Below, one piece after another: positions 1 through 6,203 of a DNA stretch of 11,089 nucleotides. The DNA comes from Limousia pullorum (lineage in GTDB: Bacteria; Bacillota; Clostridia; Oscillospirales; Acutalibacteraceae). A program made the translations under genes and the position numbers. Each line of letters starts with the position of its first letter. Within the stretch, counting starts at the first letter, position 1. A model generated the notes under the pieces. It was given only the letters and a program-made list of their open reading frames with translations, searched no databases and had not been told where the DNA came from. The stretch spans positions 1-11,089 of the forward strand of contig DVNG01000093.1 of NCBI GenBank assembly GCA_018714545.1, in the 5' to 3' direction.

Positions 1-609
1 AGAGCCTGCGGCGGCATTTCGAGGGTTTTTAAAGGTTTTTTCCTCGTTTTCTTCCTGCTGCTGTACAAGTCTTTGGAAGCTTTCGGTGGACATATACACC
101 TCGCCTCTCACCTCCAAGAACTCAGGAGCGTTTTCAATTCTCTTTGGAAGATTTTTGATTGTAAGAAGGTTTGATGTGACGTCCTCACCGGTAACGCCGT
201 CGCCACGGGTTGAACCACGCACAAAGACTCCGTTTCTGTACTCACAGGAAACAGAGAGTCCGTCGAATTTCGGCTCTACCACATATTTAGCGTCAGGGGC
301 AACCTCCTTAACCCTTTTATCAAACTGTCTTAACTCATCGTGTGAAAATGAATCGTGGAGACTTTCCATAGGCACAGCATGGGTTACAGGTGAAAACTTT
401 TCCCCTGCGCTTCCCCCTACTCGGTTGGTTGGGGAATCGGGCTTTGCAAATTCAGGAAATTCAGCTTCAAGATTTTCCAGTTCCCTCAAAAGTCTGTCGT
501 ATTCAAAATCCTCTATTTCAGGGCTGTCGCTGTTATAATAAAGGTCGTTATGATAATTTATTATTTTTACCAGCTCTTCAATTCTTTTTTCAGCAGTTAA
601 TCTATCCAT
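1..609 (-). CDS. ligA: NAD-dependent DNA ligase LigA, N-terminal 203 residues (cut by window edge)
   Basis: LigA seals nicks in DNA during replication and repair, using NAD+ to adenylate an active-site lysine. The frame reads open from an ATG at 609 to the left edge, giving 203 codons with no stop, so roughly the first third of a usual ~650-700 residue ligase is present. Visible parts are the NAD-binding Ia region (about 1-60, with the EYDRL segment at 36-40), then the adenylation domain with motif I E-P-K-F-D-G (112-117; K114 is the AMP-accepting lysine), the STRGDGVTGEDVT block (133-145), motif III VRGEV (167-171), and the start of the FKNPRNAAAGS block at 193-203. The start is supported by GAGG six bases upstream. 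That site lies on the end of the preceding glycosyltransferase-like gene, whose stop is only 3 nt away, so the two are co-transcribed. Identity is secure; only the 3' end is unseen. Confidence 0.97.
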   Translation of the reverse strand, partial: MDRLTAEKRIEELVKIINYHNDLYYNSDSPEIEDFEYDRLLRELENLEAEFPEFAKPDSPTNRVGGSAGEKFSPVTHAVPMESLHDSFSHDELRQFDKRVKEVAPDAKYVVEPKFDGLSVSCEYRNGVFVRGSTRGDGVTGEDVTSNLLTIKNLPKRIENAPEFLEVRGEVYMSTESFQRLVQQQEENEEKTFKNPRNAAAGS

Positions 610-612
610 ATT

Positions 613-1557
613 TTACCTCGGTTTGTACATCCAGGGCATATAGTTAAAATTAAACACAGCCCTTTTTATGCTTTTATTTGTTTTCTGGGATACGGTCAAA
701 AGCTTATCGTATCCCTTAATTTTTAACGCTTTTTTTATTGTTTTTATTTCGTATCCGTGATTTATCAGTGAATCAACGCAGTTCAAAACCGTATCCGGAA
801 TTTTTTCTTTTTCAAACTTTTCTTTCAGGTCATAATCAGCCGAGCAGTATTCCAAAAGTTCGCTTATTCTCATCATACTTTCAATTCTGCCAAAGCAGGC
901 AAAATCATCGGAGGCAGAAGCTGTTTTTGGGACTTCTACAGACTCGTCCCTTTCCATAACGCAGTCGCACTGATGAATTTTATCCGCCAAAAGCAATGAC
1001 TTATAAATATACTCCTCAGCATAGCCCACTGAGCTTTCGTCGTCAAAATAAACCTTTCTGCTGTTTATATAAAAGGTTTTAAACATCATTGCCCCCAAGT
1101 CAAGACTTGTATATCCGCTTATGATGGCTTTAAACATTTCCTGACCGGTTATTTTTACAGAGGAAAAGTTCAGGCTTTTACCCTTTTCACTGTCAGGCAG
1201 TTTTCCGAAAACCACATCTGCAAGGTTTTCCTTCGCCGCCTGGAGATATTCGGGGATAAAGCATTTGTACATATGTCTTGGAAACACAAAGGTTGAATAA
1301 AGTCCCTGGGCATTTCTCAGACCGGAATTAAGCACGGCGCCGTAAAGACTTTTTCCGCATTGAATAACTCTTCCGTTTAAACCATAGAGCTTTACGCTGT
1401 CCAAAGCACATATCATGGTATTGTCTTTGGAGTTTATATCAAGCAAAATATATTCAACATTTATTCCCTGCACACAGTTGTTTACGGTTTTCAAAACCTC
1501 TTTTATGCTTTCTCCTAAATTTTTCATTGGTATTATAACCGACAGCTCAGTTTCCAT
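613..1557 (-). CDS. Glycosyltransferase family 2-like protein, DXD motif absent
   Basis: A 314-residue protein with the N-terminal layout of GT-A fold, family 2 glycosyltransferases. The first strand is SVIIPMKN (6-13). The second is YILLDINSKDNT (36-47), matching the family's D-x-x-S-x-D nucleotide-binding pattern (D40, S43, D45). An LNSGLRNAQG segment (76-85) follows, equivalent to the usual N-x-G-x-x-x-A-x-G. The next strand should end in the metal-binding DXD but reads STFVFPRHMY (88-97), with no acidic residue. An acidic E-E pair (181-182) sits where a catalytic base could be. The C-terminal third (about 220-314) is helical-looking and basic, and I do not recognise it. There is no signal peptide or clear membrane segment. 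The start has AGAGG at a good distance. The acceptor and donor are unknown, and the protein may be inactive or metal-independent. It lies between an HD-domain gene and ligA, probably in one operon. Confidence 0.75.
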   Translation of the reverse strand: METELSVIIPMKNLGESIKEVLKTVNNCVQGINVEYILLDINSKDNTMICALDSVKLYGLNGRVIQCGKSLYGAVLNSGLRNAQGLYSTFVFPRHMYKCFIPEYLQAAKENLADVVFGKLPDSEKGKSLNFSSVKITGQEMFKAIISGYTSLDLGAMMFKTFYINSRKVYFDDESSVGYAEEYIYKSLLLADKIHQCDCVMERDESVEVPKTASASDDFACFGRIESMMRISELLEYCSADYDLKEKFEKEKIPDTVLNCVDSLINHGYEIKTIKKALKIKGYDKLLTVSQKTNKSIKRAVFNFNYMPWMYKPR

Positions 1558-1584
1558 ACATTTTCCTCTTCCTTAAACATTTAC

Positions 1585-2163
1585 TTATCGTTTATTCACT
1601 GCAGAAGTTCCTTTTTCTCTGAGATAGGTGGACTCCAAATCCGCCAAATGAAGCTTTACAGCCAGAGGATATTTTTCATAGGCAAGGCTTACGGTAAAGC
1701 CGTTGCTGTCCTCAAATCCTCCCATATGCCAGCGGATTGCCATAGCCTCTTCGATTTTAAGACGCATAAATCTTTCTATGAGAAAAACTGATTTTTCTCC
1801 GTGACCATAAGGAAAGCTGTCCTCCACTGCATAAAACGGCTGTTTTTCCCATTGGCCTGTCTGCTCGTTTTTCACGTTTCTGGTGCTCACCTTATAAAAC
1901 TGAGCCTTGCACAAATCATGGAGCAGAGCGGCAATGGCAAAGCTCTCCGCATTGTCCTTTTCCTCGTCGAAATGCTTTTCCATAAGGGTGTTAAAAACAC
2001 TTACGGAGTGCATCACAAGACCACATTCACAGGCGCAATGATATTTTGTGCTTGCAGGAGCTGTGAAAAAGTCTGTTTTCTGCATCCAGTCCAAAAGCTC
2101 CTTGGAGCCGGCTCTGCTTATGTATTTGTTATAGATACTTATAAATTCTTCTTTGTGGGTCAT
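1585..2163 (-). CDS. HD-domain protein (putative metal-dependent phosphohydrolase)
   Basis: A 192-residue soluble protein that is essentially one HD domain. The metal- and phosphate-binding signature is visible in order: H52 (in GLVMHSV), H82-D83 (in ALLHDLCK), H121 (in YGHGEKS), H146 (in IRWHMGG) and D175 (in LHLADLE). This is the usual H...HD...H...H...D pattern, so the domain should be catalytically competent. Family knowledge suggests hydrolysis of a phosphate ester in a nucleotide or RNA end; the substrate cannot be read from the sequence. The segment STKYHCACECGLVMHS (38-53) resembles the lead-in seen in HD domains of YhaM-type exoribonucleases, but no OB-fold domain is attached. The start ATG follows a strong GGAGGT with a short 4-base gap. 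The upstream ywlG-like gene stops 15 nt before this start and the next gene begins 27 nt after its stop, so it is internal to an operon. Confidence 0.8.
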   Translation of the reverse strand: MTHKEEFISIYNKYISRAGSKELLDWMQKTDFFTAPASTKYHCACECGLVMHSVSVFNTLMEKHFDEEKDNAESFAIAALLHDLCKAQFYKVSTRNVKNEQTGQWEKQPFYAVEDSFPYGHGEKSVFLIERFMRLKIEEAMAIRWHMGGFEDSNGFTVSLAYEKYPLAVKLHLADLESTYLREKGTSAVNKR

Positions 2164-2178
2164 GTGTACCTCCGGAAA

Positions 2179-2757
2179 TCACAGTTTAACTCTGTATTTT
2201 TCGTCAAATTCGTAAACCGCACGGGTTCCGCCCACATATTTCGGTCTTGTGTAGGCGCATATTATCATTGCGTTTCCAAGTTTATTTTCGGAAAGTCTTA
2301 AAGGCACTGCGGTTTCTTTCAGGTGCATACCTATCAAAGTTCCGCCTATATCAATTCCCGCCTGAGCTTTTACATGCTCAACCATACAGGGATTTTCAAA
2401 AACAGAATAGGCAACGGTTGCGCTACTTCCTCCCGCTTTTGGCTGAGGCACAACGGAAACCTCCTCGAGATTATGACTCAAGGCATACTCTTTTTCCACA
2501 ACCAAAGCACGGTTTAAATGCTCGCAGCATTGTGCGGCTAAATATATTCCCTTTTCTTTAAGCATGGGATAAAAACCTTTATACAATGCCTTAGCCGCTT
2601 CAAAGCTGGAATCATGTCCTATATGTCCGCCTACAATCTCGCTGGTAGAACAGCCAAGCACAAGCAAATCGCCTTTTTTAAGGTTTGATTTCTCCACAAG
2701 CTCTGAAAACAACTTCAAAGCGTCCTGTGTAATTTTTTCATAATTTATATTTTCCAC
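2179..2757 (-). CDS. YwlG-like protein, UPF0340/DUF436 (TIGR01440) family
   Basis: A conserved Firmicutes protein of unknown function, about 192 residues, close to the family's usual ~180-190. Recognisable family segments are KKGDLLVLGCSTSEIVGGHIG, the CCEHLNRALVVE block with its conserved Cys-Cys and His, the PQPKAGGSSAT segment and the AGIDIGGTLIGMHLK segment near the C terminus. No signal peptide or membrane segment is seen. The start is uncertain. A longer frame begins at a GTG at 2764-2766, but the only good ribosome binding site, AAGGGGTGAG, abuts or overlaps that codon. The same site lies about eight bases before a second GTG at 2755-2757, so I prefer the shorter form. It is the first gene of the unit leading to ligA, behind a terminator and a consensus -10 box. 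Confidence 0.85.
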   Translation of the reverse strand: MENINYEKITQDALKLFSELVEKSNLKKGDLLVLGCSTSEIVGGHIGHDSSFEAAKALYKGFYPMLKEKGIYLAAQCCEHLNRALVVEKEYALSHNLEEVSVVPQPKAGGSSATVAYSVFENPCMVEHVKAQAGIDIGGTLIGMHLKETAVPLRLSENKLGNAMIICAYTRPKYVGGTRAVYEFDEKYRVKL

Positions 2758-2801
2758 AACGCTCACCCCTTATTCTTTTCTTTGAAAAAGTTGATATTTT
2801 T

Positions 2802-2828
2802 ATTATAAGACAAAAAGCGGACACCCAA
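2802..2828 (-). promoter_or_regulatory. Candidate promoter of the ywlG-HD-GT-ligA unit
   Basis: On the minus strand a perfect TATAAT lies at 2802-2807, about 35-45 nt before the ywlG-like start codon. The best -35 candidate is TTGGGT (2823-2828; 3 of 6 matches, 15-bp spacer), which falls inside the terminator hairpin of the preceding gene. The -10 is convincing and the -35 weak. Confidence 0.45.
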
Positions 2829-2840
2829 CAGGATGTCCGC
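2812..2840 (-). terminator. Rho-independent terminator after ispH-rpsA
   Basis: Read on the minus strand, a 10-bp stem GCGGACATCC / GGGTGTCCGC (one G-U pair) with a TGTT loop is followed at once by TTTTT. It begins 14 nt past the ispH-rpsA stop codon. Only the minus strand has a T-run after the hairpin, so it is directional and closes the rpiR-to-rpsA unit. Confidence 0.93.
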
Positions 2841-2854
2841 CGTAAGTTTCAGAA

Positions 2855-4840
2855 TTACTCTGCGTCAGCAGGTGCTTCCTCCTCTGAAATTACAGGGGCA
2901 TCCGGAAGCAATTCTTTGATTGACAAGCTTACTCTCTTCTTATCGAAGTCGATAGCTGTGATTTTAGCCTTTACAACTTCGCCGATTTTAAGCTCATCCT
3001 GTGGCTTCTCAATTCTCTTATTAGCGATCTGAGAAATATGGATAAGACCGTCAATTCCATCAATAATATTAGCAAAAGCGCCGAAAGATGTCATGCCGAC
3101 AATCTTAGCGTCAACAACTGTTCCAACAGGATAATTGTTCTTGAGGATTTCCCAAGGATTGTCCTCTGCCTTTTTAAAGCCGAGAGAAATCTTGTTTGTC
3201 TCTGTGTTGATGTCCTTGATGTAAACTTCAACTGTGTCGCCTACGTTTACAACCTCACTTGGATGCTTAATGCGGTTCCAAGAAAGCTCAGAAATGTGAA
3301 TCATTCCGAATACGCCGCCAAGGTCAACAAATGCGCCGTAGTTTGTAAGGGACTTAACAACGCCTGTGTATGTCTTGCCAACTTCTGCTTCTTTCCAGAA
3401 TGCTTCCTTCTGCTCTGCTCTCTTATCTCTGAGAACGGAACGGATAGAACCTACAGCTCTTCTTCTTCTGCCCTTCTGGGAAACCTCGATGAGTCTGAAC
3501 TCAACTTCCTTCTTGAGAAGGTCGTCAAGGCTCTCGTCTCTGCTTGCAGTTGCCTGTGATGCAGGGATGAAAATTCTAACGCCGTTGTATACAACGATAA
3601 CGCCGCCGTTTACAACCTCAGATACAACACCCTTCAAAACTTCCTTAGACTCAACAAGGCCTTCGAGCTCTTCCCAGCCCTTCTGTGCGTCTACTCTGCG
3701 CTTTGAAAGCATGATTGTGCCTTCCTGGTCGTTTGTCTTCATGATAAGAAGCTCTACTTCGTCGCCAACCTTTACAACGTCTTCCGGCTTCTTTGTTGGG
3801 TCGTTAGAAAGCTCGTCAACAGGAATATAACCTGCCTGTTTTCTGCCTACATCCACATAAACCTCGCTGGGAGTTATGCGAATAACAGTACCCATTACCC
3901 TCTCATTTGTATTTAAGTTTTTGAGGGACTCCTCAAGCATCGCCTCAAAATTTTCTTCAGTTTCCATTGTTTCACCGGATTTGTTAATAATGTCGCTCAT
4001 TATATCCAGTACCTCCTTTATTATCCTGTCTGGTGTCGATGCACCCGCTGTAACGCCGATGTGTTCCGCCTTTGAGAACATATCTCGGTTCAATTCAGCC
4101 GCTGTCTCTATAAGAACTGTTTTTTCACAGTTGCGCAAACATATGTCAAACAGCTTTTTTGTATTTGAACTGTGTCTGTCTCCGATTACGACCATATAAT
4201 CGGATTTACTCGATAATTCATCTGCCTCTTTTTGACGTTCCGACGTAGCATTACATATTGTATCAAAAATTTCGGCATTTGTATATACCTTTTTGAGAAT
4301 TTTTAAACATTTTTTCCATTCTTGTGTATCAAAAGTTGTTTGAGCCACCAAAATCAGGGAATTTTGTTTCTCCTGAGGAATTTTCCCCATTATTTCACTT
4401 AATTCCTCACGGTTCTTAAAGGTCATACATTCGCCGGTACAGTGTCCCATTATGCCCTGGACTTCAGGATGTCCCGAGTCTCCGGCAATAAGGACAAATT
4501 TATTTTCAAGTCCCGCCTTTCTGACAATTCTGTGTATCTTTGCCACAAAAGGACAGGTTGCGTCAAGCAAGGGATTTCCCTTTTGGTTAATATCATCTAT
4601 TACCTGCTTTGGCACACCGTGGGACCTTATCACAATTATTTCGGAGAGGTCGGCTTCCTCTATTGAGTCTACAGGTCTGATACCCTTTTCTTTAAGCTCT
4701 CTGACCATCTCCATATTGTGTATTATAGGACCTAAGGTTACGGCTTTTTTCTTTTCATCCAAAAGACCGTAAATCATATCAACAGCTCGGTTTACGCCGT
4801 AGCAAAAACCGGCAGTCTTTGCAAGCTTTATTGTTGCCAT
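2855..4840 (-). CDS. ispH: Bifunctional HMBPP reductase (IspH/LytB) - ribosomal protein S1 fusion
   Basis: A 661-residue fusion. Residues 1-285 are 4-hydroxy-3-methylbut-2-enyl diphosphate reductase, the last step of the MEP isoprenoid pathway (HMBPP to IPP and DMAPP, cytosolic). The three [4Fe-4S] cysteines are C13, C96 and C196, and the substrate-binding residues H41, H74, H124 and E126 (in GHPEVQG) are in place, as is the SSNT loop (224-227). A short acidic linker (about 288-312) leads to four S1 RNA-binding domains at about 313-383, 400-470, 487-556 and 572-642, the count usual for Gram-positive S1-like proteins, followed by an acidic tail. The fusion is known in clostridia and both halves look intact. 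The start overlaps plsC by 13 nt with only a weak ribosome binding site, so translation is probably coupled. An internal AAAGGAGGT (4011-4019) precedes in-frame ATG 4000-3998 (M281), and codon use changes markedly further on. A terminator follows the stop. Confidence 0.97.
   Translation of the reverse strand: MATIKLAKTAGFCYGVNRAVDMIYGLLDEKKKAVTLGPIIHNMEMVRELKEKGIRPVDSIEEADLSEIIVIRSHGVPKQVIDDINQKGNPLLDATCPFVAKIHRIVRKAGLENKFVLIAGDSGHPEVQGIMGHCTGECMTFKNREELSEIMGKIPQEKQNSLILVAQTTFDTQEWKKCLKILKKVYTNAEIFDTICNATSERQKEADELSSKSDYMVVIGDRHSSNTKKLFDICLRNCEKTVLIETAAELNRDMFSKAEHIGVTAGASTPDRIIKEVLDIMSDIINKSGETMETEENFEAMLEESLKNLNTNERVMGTVIRITPSEVYVDVGRKQAGYIPVDELSNDPTKKPEDVVKVGDEVELLIMKTNDQEGTIMLSKRRVDAQKGWEELEGLVESKEVLKGVVSEVVNGGVIVVYNGVRIFIPASQATASRDESLDDLLKKEVEFRLIEVSQKGRRRRAVGSIRSVLRDKRAEQKEAFWKEAEVGKTYTGVVKSLTNYGAFVDLGGVFGMIHISELSWNRIKHPSEVVNVGDTVEVYIKDINTETNKISLGFKKAEDNPWEILKNNYPVGTVVDAKIVGMTSFGAFANIIDGIDGLIHISQIANKRIEKPQDELKIGEVVKAKITAIDFDKKRVSLSIKELLPDAPVISEEEAPADAE
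3998..4019 (-). promoter_or_regulatory. Strong internal ribosome binding site and ATG at the IspH/S1 boundary
   Basis: Inside the fusion gene, on the minus strand, AAAGGAGGT is followed 11 nt after its AGGAGG core by ATG (codon for M281) in the same reading frame. M281 is at the end of the IspH domain, so initiation here would give a 381-residue protein with the linker and all four S1 domains. A second in-frame ATG (M292) has a weaker GGTG upstream. The bases also encode Lys-Glu-Val in the enzyme, so chance is possible, and the spacing is slightly long. Confidence 0.45.
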
Positions 4841-5448
4841 AAGTCATGCTCTCTCATTTCGGTTATTTTTTCCATTATTTTTCTGGAAGCGTCCCTGAAC
4901 TCCTTTGAAGAACCTGTAAGAAGTCCAAGCTCCTCCACAGTCATAGGCTCGCCGAATCTGACAATTCTCTTGCCGAAGCGTTTTCTTCCGCCGCCCTTAA
5001 TGGTGATACATGCAGGGATTACCGGAGTTTGCGTGGCATATGCTATCATTGCCGCTCCGCTTCTGGGTCTTAAAAGCTCGCCTGTTCTGGAACGTGTTCC
5101 CTCGATAAAAATAGCCATTACGTTTCCGTTTTTCAAAAGCTCTTCTCCGTGGTTTATTGCATCTTTATCTCCCTCGCCTCTGTAAACCGGAAAAGCTCCC
5201 AAGGCTTTTATAAGGGCACCGAAAGCCTTATTCTTAAAAAGCTCAGCCTTTGCCATAAAGTACAGCTGTCTTTTCTGTCCAAGACCTAAAACCACAGGGT
5301 CGGAATAGGTTATATGGTTGCAGGCAAGTATATATTTACCCTCGGCAGGTATGTTGTTTTTATTATGATATTTTGTTCTATAAATTACTTTAAAAATCGG
5401 AGTCAATACTATTCGTCCGAATATATAAAGCGGCTTTGCCTTTGGCAT
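4828..5448 (-). CDS. plsC: 1-acyl-sn-glycerol-3-phosphate acyltransferase PlsC
   Basis: PlsC transfers an acyl chain to lysophosphatidate, giving phosphatidate for membrane phospholipids, at the inner face of the membrane. The 206-residue protein has the four acyltransferase blocks: NHITYSD (44-50; catalytic H45 and D50), GAFPVYRGEGD (84-94; R90), FIEGTRSRTG (114-123; the usual F-P-E-G-T-R with Ile for Pro) and VIPACI (143-148). It is compact for the family, and the N-terminal stretch (about 8-25) is hydrophobic with basic residues, suiting peripheral membrane attachment. The start codon shares one base with the cmk stop (TAATG), and its own end overlaps the ispH start by 13 nt, so it is translationally coupled on both sides. 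The cmk-plsC-ispH/rpsA order recurs in clostridia. Confidence 0.95.
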   Translation of the reverse strand: MPKAKPLYIFGRIVLTPIFKVIYRTKYHNKNNIPAEGKYILACNHITYSDPVVLGLGQKRQLYFMAKAELFKNKAFGALIKALGAFPVYRGEGDKDAINHGEELLKNGNVMAIFIEGTRSRTGELLRPRSGAAMIAYATQTPVIPACITIKGGGRKRFGKRIVRFGEPMTVEELGLLTGSSKEFRDASRKIMEKITEMREHDLWQQ

Positions 5449-6119
5449 TACGAAATTCTCTCCCTTATTATTTTTGCAACCGCCTCAACGGAACCATCAA
5501 AGTCAAGATTGGTTGTATCCACAAGGACACTGTCTTCCGCCGGCCGCAAAGGAGCAGCTTTTCGGTTGGTATCGTTATAATCACGTTTGATTACATCTCT
5601 TAAAACATCTTTAACTGTTGTTTTCTCGCCTTTTTCCACAAGCTCTTTGTATCTTCTCTCTGCTCTTGATTCAGGAGAAGCAGTGAGAAAAATTTTAACC
5701 TGCGCATCAGGCAAAACCACTGTTCCGATATCTCTTCCGTCCATGATTACATTCTTTGTTTTTGCGATGTTTCTCTGCAAACCCAAAAGATATTCTCTCA
5801 CAATAGGAAGAGCGGAAATATCAGAGGCAGTCATGCTTACCTCCGGTGTTCTGATAAGACCTGTTACATCCTCTCCGTTCAAAAGCACAACCTGACCGCT
5901 TGTTTCCGAAAAATCCATTTCCACGGAAATTTCTTTCAGCAGAGCTTCAACCTCCGCTTTTGAAGAAGGGTCAACGCCCTTTCTAAGGGCTGCAAGCCCC
6001 ACTGTTCTGTACAAAGCACCTGTATCCACATAAAGCAGTCCCAGCTGTTTTCCTACAGCCTTTGCAACGGAGGACTTTCCTGCCCCTGCCGGACCGTCAA
6101 TTGCCACAGCTATGCACAT
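5448..6119 (-). CDS. cmk: Cytidylate kinase Cmk
   Basis: Phosphorylates CMP and dCMP to the diphosphates using ATP, feeding pyrimidine salvage and supply. The 223-residue protein has the normal length of the family. Landmarks are the P-loop GPAGAGKS (9-16), VDTGALYR (31-38), IRTPEVSMTASDIS (89-102) in the NMP-binding insert, the MDGRDIGTVVLPDA block (126-139) with the CMP-binding R129-D130, the ASPESRAERRYKEL lid region (147-160) and the RDYNDTNRKAAPLRPAED segment (179-196). Nothing essential seems to be missing. The ATG follows AAAGGGATG at a workable distance. It is the only gene of its unit with a sizeable gap upstream (84 nt to the flavoprotein stop), where a modest promoter may lie, and it shares one base with plsC downstream. 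Confidence 0.97.
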   Translation of the reverse strand: MCIAVAIDGPAGAGKSSVAKAVGKQLGLLYVDTGALYRTVGLAALRKGVDPSSKAEVEALLKEISVEMDFSETSGQVVLLNGEDVTGLIRTPEVSMTASDISALPIVREYLLGLQRNIAKTKNVIMDGRDIGTVVLPDAQVKIFLTASPESRAERRYKELVEKGEKTTVKDVLRDVIKRDYNDTNRKAAPLRPAEDSVLVDTTNLDFDGSVEAVAKIIRERIS

Positions 6120-6156
6120 ACTATCATCCCTTTCATATTTTCAAAATGTAGATTCC

Positions 6157-6185
6157 ATAATTACAAATATATATGCTAAAGTTAA
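6157..6185 (-). promoter_or_regulatory. Possible secondary promoter for cmk
   Basis: In the 84-nt gap before cmk the minus strand has TTAACT (6180-6185) and AATTAT (6157-6162) separated by 17 bp, each 4 of 6 matches to the sigma-70-type consensus. It would let cmk-plsC-ispH/rpsA be expressed apart from rpiR. The gap is so AT-rich that chance matches are likely. Confidence 0.3.
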
Positions 6186-6203
6186 CTTATAAGCTTAAAT
6201 AAA

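Noticed and set aside
86..538. Plus-strand open frame of 150 codons at the left edge
   Set aside because: The minus strand here encodes unmistakable LigA motifs; the plus frame is Ser/Thr-rich antisense translation.
1801..2301. Plus-strand open frame of 166 codons
   Set aside because: It lies antisense over the HD-domain and ywlG-like genes, has Cys/Phe-rich low-plausibility composition, no family resemblance and no good ribosome binding site.
2855..4840. IspH-S1 fusion as an assembly artefact or a novel fusion
   Set aside because: The frame is continuous with a linker and intact domains on both sides, and this fusion is already known in clostridia.
6179..6197. Two adjacent short palindromes (AAGTTAACTT and TAAGCTTA) after the flavoprotein stop, considered as a terminator
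   Set aside because: Short, AT-rich stems without a following T-run; they contain restriction-site-like self-complementary words that arise easily in AT-rich spacers.
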